A stretch of DNA of 10,946 nucleotides, taken from Fidelibacterota bacterium (lineage in GTDB: Bacteria > Bipolaricaulota > Bipolaricaulia > UBA7950 > UBA9294). The stretch is from assembly GCA_024278395.1 (NCBI GenBank), contig JAJRTG010000025.1, positions 1 to 10,946 of the forward strand. Direction: 5' to 3'. The notes under the pieces are model-generated. The model ran no database searches. It saw only the letters and a list, made by a program, of their open reading frames with translations, and was not told where the DNA came from. Below are positions 6,348 through 10,946 of the stretch, in pieces. Position numbers and translations under genes: made by a program. How positions within the stretch are numbered: the stretch's first letter is position 1; every line of letters begins with the position of its first letter.

Positions 6348-7740
6348 TCACTCCACGCAGCAGCTCATCCTGGTGATGTCGCGGCGGAACGCCTGCGCCG
6401 CGAGCTTGATCCCCTCGGAGAGGGTGGGGAAGACGTGGACGGTGTCGATCAGCTCGTCGATCGTCATGCGGTTTCTCACCGCTATGACCGCTGCGTGGAC
6501 CATCTCCGCCGCCAGTGGGGCGAGGATGTGCACCCCGACGATGACGAGCGTCTCTGGATCGACCGTCATCTTGATCAGGCCGCGCGTGTCGTTGATCGCC
6601 CGCGCCTTGGGGACGTAGCGCATCTCAACCGTGCGGCAGCTGCATGCGTGGCGGATGCGCGCGTACTCCTCCTCCGTCATCCCGACTCCCGCCACCTGCG
6701 GGGAGGTGAAGACGGCGTGGGGGACGACGGAGTAGTCGATCGTCTCTTTCCCATCGGTGAGGGCGTTGCGCGCGGCGATGTGCCCCTCCTTCGCCGCCAC
6801 CGTCTCCAGGAACGGGGGGCCGGTCACGTCCCCGGCGGCGAAGATGTGCTCGGCGCTTGTTCTGCAGCGGGCGTCCGTTACAACTTCCCCCGCGCTTCCC
6901 ACCTGCACTCCCACCCCTTCCAGCCCGAGGCCCGCGGCATTCGGGGTGACCCCGGTGGCGATCAGCAACTCCTCGGCCTGGAGGAGCATCGATTCGCCGT
7001 CGATCGCGGCCTTCACCGTCTTCATCCCGTCTTCTTCGCGGATCGTCTTCACCTCAGCCCGGGTGTGGATGGTGATCCCCTCCTCTTCCAGGTACACCGC
7101 GAGAGATCTCCGGCTCCTCGCGAGACAGGATCCGTTCGCCGTGGGTGAGGACGGTGACGGTGCTTCCGAACCGGGAGAACATCTGGGCGAACTCGAGTCC
7201 AAGCGGACCGGCCCCGATGACGATCATGCTCTTCGGCAGCCGATCGAGGGAGAGGGCCTCGCGGTTCGTCAGATAGCCGACCCCATCGAGCCCGGGAAGT
7301 GGCGGAACATGAGGGGATGCGCCGGTGGCGATGAGGAAGCGATCCCCGGAGATCAGCTCGCCTCCTACCTCGACTTCGTGCGGGGAGACGAACCTCCCCC
7401 TCCCGTGCAGTAGCGTCACGAGCGGCATCCCGTCCAGAACCGTCCGGTAGTTAGTCCCGCGCAGGGTCGCGATCAATCGATCCTTCTCCGCAATCGCGCG
7501 GGGAAAGTCGAGCGTCGGCGGTGGGATGCTGAGGGCCTCGAACCGGGGATGACGGGCGGCGTGGAGGCTCTCCGCGACCGTGAGCAGGTGCTTGGTCGGA
7601 ACGCAGCCGACGTTGACGCATGTCCCGCCCAACGGAAGACCGTCGTTGACCATGGCCGTCCGCACCCCGAGCTCGTGCGCCACCGTCGCCGCCGCGAACC
7701 CGGCCGCCCCGCCCCCGAGGATGACAAGGGCGTAGTCCAT
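6348..7740 (-). pseudogene. merA: MerA-like mercuric/metal reductase, interrupted by a frameshift
   Basis: This encodes a FAD/NAD(P)H pyridine nucleotide-disulfide oxidoreductase in two frames. The upstream frame (7740 down to about 7105) holds the FAD motif GGGAAG (9-14), the redox-active CVNVGC site (Cys41, Cys46) and the NAD(P) motif VIGAGPLGLEFAQ (174-186). The downstream frame resumes at VYLEEEGITIH and carries ATGVTPN, the FAD-site AAGDVTG, VPKARAINDTRGLIKM, VFPTLSEGIKLAAQAF and a C-terminal SCCVE tail. The vicinal C-terminal Cys pair and these segments are hallmarks of mercuric reductase, which reduces Hg(II) to Hg(0). No N-terminal NmerA domain is present. The frames join at 7098-7109 and the join is short by about eight bases relative to relatives, so either a real deletion or a sequencing error broke an otherwise intact ~460-residue gene. 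The ATG overlaps the csoR stop (TGATG). No merR, merT or merP is seen; a copper-reductase role like that of the related RclA is possible. Confidence 0.85.
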
Positions 7741-8036
7741 CAGAAGTGCCGCAGGTACTTGATGATCTCGAGCATCTCCGCGACCTTCTCCTCGCCTCTC
7801 CCCTCATCGATCGCCTCGCGCACGCAGTGCTTCATGTGCGCGTCGGAGATGGCGTAGGCGACCTTGGAGAGCGAGGCCTGTACCGCGGAGAGCTGCTTTA
7901 GGATGTCGATGCAGTACCGTTCTTCCTCCACCATCCTCTCCACCGCGGCCAGGTGTCCGATCGCGGTGCGCAGCCGCTGGCGGATCATCTTCTTTACCCC
8001 CGGCTCTTTTGCCAGGCTTCCCTTCTCTATCGTCAT
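7740..8036 (-). CDS. csoR: CsoR-family Cu(I)-sensing repressor
   Basis: This 98-residue all-helical DUF156 repressor binds DNA as an apo-tetramer and releases it when copper binds. The family core runs from RQRLRTAIGHLAAVERMVEEE (19-39) through YCIDILKQLSAVQASL (41-56) to DAHMKHCV (65-72). Cys42, His67 and Cys71 give the Cys-His-Cys ligand set of Cu(I) sensors; RcnR (Ni/Co), FrmR (formaldehyde) and CstR (persulfide) differ at these positions. The ATG at 8036 is firm, with AAGGAGG (8044-8050) seven bases upstream. Its stop overlaps the start of the merA-like gene, so the two are translationally coupled. A strong operator lies in its own promoter, so it is autoregulated. It probably also acts at 1618-1638. 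No copZ or copA partner lies next to it. Confidence 0.94.
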   Translation of the reverse strand: MTIEKGSLAKEPGVKKMIRQRLRTAIGHLAAVERMVEEERYCIDILKQLSAVQASLSKVAYAISDAHMKHCVREAIDEGRGEEKVAEMLEIIKYLRHF

Positions 8037-8051
8037 CTTCTTTCCTCCTTA

Positions 8052-8072
8052 TACCCCACCCGGGGTGGGATA
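8052..8072. promoter_or_regulatory. CsoR operator of the csoR-merA operon
   Basis: A perfect 7-1-7 inverted repeat CCCACCC-G-GGGTGGG (8055-8069) has TA at both outer edges (8052-8053 and 8071-8072). The form closely matches known CsoR operators of Actinobacteria and Firmicutes. It starts next to the -10 box and covers the expected transcript start, so bound repressor would block initiation. It ends a few bases before the csoR ribosome site. Confidence 0.9.
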
Positions 8073-8073
8073 A

Positions 8074-8102
8074 ACTATACACAAAGCGCACACATAAAGC
8101 AA
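8074..8102 (-). promoter_or_regulatory. Sigma70-type promoter of csoR-merA
   Basis: Reading the minus strand, TTGCTT (8102-8097), a 17-base spacer, then TATAGT (8079-8074). The expected start near 8067 falls inside the CsoR operator. An 11-base palindrome, ATACAGTGTAT (8106-8116), lies just upstream of the -35. Confidence 0.75.
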
Positions 8103-8149
8103 GTCATACAGTGTATAAAAGGAAAGGGGCGTGGGTTCTTCGTTCTGAT

Positions 8150-8170
8150 AAGCCCAGGTGGGGTGGGATC
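8150..8170. promoter_or_regulatory. Degenerate third CsoR-like box
   Basis: Aligned without gaps to the operator at 8052-8072, 15 of 21 bases agree: the right half (GGGGTGGGAT, 8160-8169) is identical and the left half keeps CCCA (8153-8156) in register. It lies between the folE stop and the csoR promoter, with its centre 98 bases from the main operator. It could be an auxiliary or decayed site. No gene starts directly from it. Confidence 0.4.
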
Positions 8171-8175
8171 AGGCA

Positions 8176-8730
8176 CTACACCATCCGCAGCGCTTCGTTG
8201 CGGGCGGCGGGATCGGTGCGGAGGATGCCGCGGATCGCGGTGGTGACGAGCTTGCTTCCCGGCTTCTTGATCCCGCGCAGGGTCATGCACAGATGCTCCG
8301 CCTCCAGGCGGACGAGGACCCCGTAGGGCTTGAGCTTGTCCATGAGGACGTCGGCGAGCTGGGAGGTCATCCGCTCCTGCAGCTGCGGACGGCTGGCCGC
8401 GATCTCCACCGCCCGCGCGAGCTTGCTCGCTCCGACGACCAGCCCGCCCTTGGGGATGTACACGATCGACGCCGTCCCGATGAACGGAATCAGATGATGT
8501 TCGCATATCGAGTGAAACGGGATCCCCTTGAGGGCGACCATCTCGTCGTAGTCGGAGTGGAAGAAGGTCGTGAGGACATCGCCCGGATCCTCGTCGATGT
8601 GGGCGAAGAAATCGTCGATGAACATCCCCGCCACCCGTCGCGGGGTGTCGCGCAGCCCCTCGAGCGTCAGGTCGAGGCCGAGGCCCTCCATCATCATCCT
8701 GACGCCGCGTTCCACCTGTTCCCGGTCCAA
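8176..8730 (-). CDS. folE: GTP cyclohydrolase I (FolE)
   Basis: FolE converts GTP to 7,8-dihydroneopterin triphosphate, the first step of folate (and pterin) synthesis, as a homodecamer with zinc in each active site. The 184 residues include the RDTPRRVAGMF helix (27-37), the CEHH motif with zinc ligand Cys76, catalytic His78 and zinc ligand His79, the pterin strand GLVVGASKLARAV (96-108), the RPQLQERMTSQLAD segment (114-127) and EHLCMTLRGIKKPGS (145-159) with His146 and the third zinc ligand Cys148. TTG at 8730 is taken as the start: AGGAGG (8741-8736) is five bases upstream, and no ATG gives a full domain. The frame stays open through fhs, but that part is non-homologous. It follows fhs with an 11-base gap, placing folate supply with folate-dependent C1 use. 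No strong terminator follows. Confidence 0.94.
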   Translation of the reverse strand: MDREQVERGVRMMMEGLGLDLTLEGLRDTPRRVAGMFIDDFFAHIDEDPGDVLTTFFHSDYDEMVALKGIPFHSICEHHLIPFIGTASIVYIPKGGLVVGASKLARAVEIAASRPQLQERMTSQLADVLMDKLKPYGVLVRLEAEHLCMTLRGIKKPGSKLVTTAIRGILRTDPAARNEALRMV

Positions 8731-8741
8731 ATCACCCTCCT

Positions 8742-10469
8742 TTACGACAGCCCGACGATCCTCCCGTCCGCGTCGAGGTCGACCCCCATGAACGCCGGGA
8801 CCGACGGAAGCCCGGGCATCGTCCGCATCTCCCCGCACAACGGATAGATGAACCCCGCCCCCACGCTCGCCCGCACGGCGCGCACCGGGAGGACGAACCC
8901 GCGCGGGGCCCCCTTCAGGGCCGGATCGTGGGAGATGGAGAGGTGCGTCTTCGCCATGCAGATCGGAAGGTTTCCGAACCCGGATGCCTCGTAATCGGCG
9001 ATCTGGCGCTCCGCCTCCGGGGTGTACTCCACTCCGGCCGCCCCGTAGACCTTGGTGGCGATCGTCTCGATCTTCCCCTTGATCGGGAGATCGAGCGGGT
9101 AGAGAAATCGAAAATCGGACGGGGCGTCGCACGCCGCGATCACGGCCTCGGCCAGGGCCCGCGCTCCGGCGCCGCCGCGGGCGAAGTGATCCGTCTCCAC
9201 CGCGGCGAACGCCCCGGCCTGCGTCGCCGCATGCTTGACGATCTCGATCTCGGCCGCGGTATCGGTCGGGAACCGGTTTATCGCGACGACGACCGGGATC
9301 CCGAAGGTGCGCGCGATCTCGATGTTCCGGGTCAGGTTGACGCAGCCCCGCTCCACCAGTTCCGGGTTCTCCTCGGTGTACGCCGGGTCGAGCGGCCGGC
9401 CGGCGACCACCCGCGGTCCGCCCCCGTGCATCTTGAGGGCGCGGATCGTGGCCACCAGGACGACCGCGTTCGGCACCAGACCGCTCGCGCGGCACTTGAT
9501 GTCGAAGAACTTCTCCATCCCGATGTCCGCCCCGAACCCGGACTCGGTGACCACGTACTCCCCGAGCTTGAGCGCGATCCGATCGGCGATGATCGACGAG
9601 TTCCCGTGGGCGATGTTGGCGAACGGCCCGGCGTGCACGAACGCGGGCTGCCCCTCCAGGGTCTGGAGGAGGTTCGGCTTGATCGTGTCGCGCATCAGCA
9701 CCGCGGCCGCGCCGGCGACCCCGAGGTCCTCGGTCGTGATCGGCCGCTTATCGCGGCTGTAGGCGACGACGATCCGGCCGATCCGGGCCCGCAGGTCGCG
9801 CAGGTCCTGGGCCAGGGCGAGGATCGCCATCAGCTCCGAGGCGACGGTGATGTCGAACCCGGTCTCGCGCGGGATCCCGTCCCATCTCCCTCCAAGGCCG
9901 ATCACCACGTGGCGCAGCGCGCGGTCGTTCACATCGACGACCCGGTTCCAGGTGATGGTGTAGGGATCGATATCGAGCCGGGGAAGCCCGGTCTCGTCCC
10001 AGGCCCGGTTGCGGGCCTCGTGCAGCATGCGCGCGTCGATCGCCGCAGCGATCAGGTTGTGAGCTGCCCCGATCGCGTGGATGTCGCCTGTCAAGTGGAG
10101 GTTGAACTCCTCCATCGGGACGACCTGGGAGTAGCCCCCGCCGGCCGCTCCCCCCTTGATTCCGAACGTCGGGCCCTGCGACGGCTGGCGGATGCACGCG
10201 ATCGCGCGCTTCCCCAACCGGCCGAGCCCCTGCACCAGGCCGATCGTGGTCGTCGTCTTCCCCTCGCCGAGCGGAGTCGGGGTGATCGCGGTGACGTCGA
10301 TGTACTTCCCGTTCCCTCGGTCGTTCAGCCGCTCCAGGATCGAAAGCCGCACCTTCGCCTTGTGTTCGCCGTAGATCTCGAGCTCGTCGGGGCGGATCCC
10401 GATGGAGGCGGCGATCTCGGGGATCGGCTTCAGTTCGGCGGATTGCGCGATCTCAAGGTCTGATTTCAT
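8742..10469 (-). CDS. fhs: Formate-tetrahydrofolate ligase
   Basis: This enzyme makes 10-formyl-tetrahydrofolate from formate, ATP and tetrahydrofolate. It is the entry step of the methyl branch of the Wood-Ljungdahl pathway and, in other bacteria, a source of formyl groups for purines and initiator tRNA. The 575 residues are close to the usual length (about 555-560). The ATP loop TPLGEGKTTTT is at 65-75, followed by the family segments RQPSQGPTFGIKGGAAGGGYSQ (94-115), FVHAGPFANIAHGNSS (277-292), ESGFGADIGMEKF (309-321) and VVVAINRFPTD (393-403), and PICMAKTHLSISHDP (502-516) near the C terminus. ATG at 10469 is chosen because AAGGAGA precedes it; the open frame upstream lacks homology. It leads an operon with folE and is divergent from folD. 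It does not by itself prove acetogenesis. Confidence 0.97.
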   Translation of the reverse strand: MKSDLEIAQSAELKPIPEIAASIGIRPDELEIYGEHKAKVRLSILERLNDRGNGKYIDVTAITPTPLGEGKTTTTIGLVQGLGRLGKRAIACIRQPSQGPTFGIKGGAAGGGYSQVVPMEEFNLHLTGDIHAIGAAHNLIAAAIDARMLHEARNRAWDETGLPRLDIDPYTITWNRVVDVNDRALRHVVIGLGGRWDGIPRETGFDITVASELMAILALAQDLRDLRARIGRIVVAYSRDKRPITTEDLGVAGAAAVLMRDTIKPNLLQTLEGQPAFVHAGPFANIAHGNSSIIADRIALKLGEYVVTESGFGADIGMEKFFDIKCRASGLVPNAVVLVATIRALKMHGGGPRVVAGRPLDPAYTEENPELVERGCVNLTRNIEIARTFGIPVVVAINRFPTDTAAEIEIVKHAATQAGAFAAVETDHFARGGAGARALAEAVIAACDAPSDFRFLYPLDLPIKGKIETIATKVYGAAGVEYTPEAERQIADYEASGFGNLPICMAKTHLSISHDPALKGAPRGFVLPVRAVRASVGAGFIYPLCGEMRTMPGLPSVPAFMGVDLDADGRIVGLS

Positions 10470-10484
10470 GCCATCTCCTTCGTG

Positions 10485-10507
10485 AAAAAGGACCGTGACA
10501 TCGGTCC
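10485..10507 (-). terminator. Terminator-like hairpin in the fhs leader (possible attenuator)
   Basis: On the minus strand GGACCG (10507-10502), a six-base loop, and CGGTCC (10495-10490) form a perfect stem followed at once by TTTTT (10489-10485). It lies 16 bases before the fhs ATG and only in this direction has a T-run. The stem is short (6 bp), so it may be a weak attenuator, or the same palindrome may be an operator at the transcript start. Confidence 0.4.
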
Positions 10508-10513
10508 CGAGCA

Positions 10514-10542
10514 AGGATAGCGGGGAAATCTCACCGCCGCAA
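10514..10542 (-). promoter_or_regulatory. Candidate promoter for fhs-folE
   Basis: Reading the minus strand, TTGCGG (10542-10537), a 17-base spacer, then TATCCT (10519-10514). The expected start near 10507 coincides with the beginning of the leader hairpin. Confidence 0.5.
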
Positions 10543-10543
10543 C

Positions 10544-10573
10544 TTACAATATGGCTAAACGAGGAGTTAGAAT
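10544..10573 (+). promoter_or_regulatory. Candidate promoter for folD
   Basis: TTACAA (10544-10549) and TAGAAT (10568-10573) are separated by 18 bases. The start would fall near 10580, leaving a short leader that contains the ribosome site GGGGAGGAG (10583-10591). The -35 match is weak. Confidence 0.35.
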
Positions 10574-10593
10574 CGGAATTCCGGGGAGGAGAA

Positions 10594-10946
10594 ATGGCCG
10601 TATTGGACGGAAGGAGGCTCGCGGCGGCGCGGCAGGAGGAGCTCAAGGCCCGCGTGGATGGGCTGCGCGCCCGCGGAGTCACACCCACGATCGCTCCGAT
10701 CCTGATCGATGGGAACCCCGCTGGCGAGGTCTACTTTCGCAATAAGAAGCTCCTGGCCGACCGGCTCGGGCTCGGGTTCCGCGGGGTGATGCTCCCGGCA
10801 GGGTCGGATGCTGCGGCACTCATCAAGGAGATCCACCGGCTGAACGACGATCCGGCGGTGCACGGGATATTCGTCGAGCTCCCGCTCCCTCCCGGGATCA
10901 GCGTCGACGCGATCGGGCGGGAGATCGCCCCGGAGAAGGACATCGA
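10594..10946 (+). CDS. folD: Bifunctional methylenetetrahydrofolate dehydrogenase/cyclohydrolase FolD, 3'-truncated
   Basis: FolD interconverts 5,10-methylene-, 5,10-methenyl- and 10-formyl-tetrahydrofolate with NAD(P)H, directly after the fhs product. The first 117 residues are visible and the gene runs off the window, cutting the Rossmann half. ATG at 10594 has GGGGAGGAG three bases upstream. Visible are the N-terminal DGRRLA segment (5-10), the catalytic YFRNK (Tyr47 to Lys51, the Y-x3-K motif), and DDPAVHGIFVELPLP (85-99). The spacing of Tyr47, Lys51 and residue 95 is the same as Tyr52, Lys56 and Gln100 in the human enzyme, but residue 95 is Glu instead of the usual Gln in the VQLPLP motif. 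It is divergent from fhs across a 124-base gap holding both candidate promoters. Confidence 0.95.
   Translation, partial: MAVLDGRRLAAARQEELKARVDGLRARGVTPTIAPILIDGNPAGEVYFRNKKLLADRLGLGFRGVMLPAGSDAAALIKEIHRLNDDPAVHGIFVELPLPPGISVDAIGREIAPEKDI

Noticed and set aside
6324..6360. Inverted repeat CTGCGTG/CACGCAG between the convergent rhodanese-like and merA-like genes
   Set aside because: It has a 23-base loop, no T-run on either side, and one arm lies inside the merA coding end, so terminator function is not supported.
8106..8116. CopY-type cop box (TACA-N2-TGTA)
   Set aside because: The half-sites are separated by one base, not two, and no CopY is present; kept only as an unexplained palindrome.
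8103..8175. Intrinsic terminator for fhs-folE
   Set aside because: Only weak, interrupted pairing (TGGG/CCCA) is seen and no proper stem with a T-run.
8731..9495. Upstream extension of the folE reading frame
   Set aside because: It overlaps fhs in another frame, is Arg/Gly/Pro-rich, and the FolE domain plus ribosome site begin at 8730.
8928..10463. 511-codon open frame on the plus strand across fhs
   Set aside because: It is antisense to a clear fhs gene, with shadow-type composition and no recognisable domain.
1..10946. CRISPR array, tRNA, rRNA, insertion sequence or replication origin
   Set aside because: No regularly spaced repeats, cloverleaf, transposase frame or terminal repeats were found by reading the window on both strands.

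Overview
This is high-GC bacterial DNA holding two blocks: a metal-homeostasis island (about 1-8175) and a tetrahydrofolate one-carbon block (about 8176-10946). Most genes have strong AGGAGG-type ribosome sites and tight spacing. No rRNA, tRNA, CRISPR array, transposase or plasmid gene is visible, so the window looks chromosomal. The lineage cannot be fixed from sequence alone. The pairing of formate-tetrahydrofolate ligase with FolD would suit an anaerobe or acetogen-like bacterium, possibly a candidate phylum such as Bipolaricaulota, but that is a guess.

Metal block, left to right. (1) The 3' three quarters of a CPH-type P1B-3 copper ATPase (CopB), cut by the window edge. (2) A CsoR-type G-tract operator at 1618-1638, then a DUF302 protein and a membrane-anchored protein of unknown function, closed by a strong intrinsic terminator at 2985-3027. 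(3) A divergent pair: an SmtB/CzrA-type ArsR repressor with the full D-x-H...H-x-x-H alpha-5 zinc site, and a CPC-type P1B-2 Zn/Cd ATPase with a GLSCATC metal-binding domain. Eighteen bases after the ATPase lies an exported DUF1573 protein fused to a rhodanese-like domain that lacks the catalytic cysteine. (4) On the minus strand, csoR and a merA-like flavoprotein reductase overlap stop-to-start (TGATG). Their promoter carries a near-ideal CsoR operator just downstream of the -10 box. The reductase reading frame is broken once, near 7098-7109.

One-carbon block. fhs and folE form a minus-strand operon with an 11-base gap. folD starts divergently at 10594 and runs off the window. The fhs leader contains a small terminator-like hairpin with a T-run.

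The most interesting reading is a local copper regulon. A CsoR with the Cu(I) ligand set Cys-His-Cys sits upstream of a mercuric-reductase-like enzyme rather than copA/copZ, and the same operator core recurs before the DUF302 and unknown-protein pair. This suggests that the reductase, the DUF302 protein and the anchored protein take part in copper handling, beside a separate zinc-export unit. That functional link is inference. The operators, residues and gene order are read directly from the sequence.
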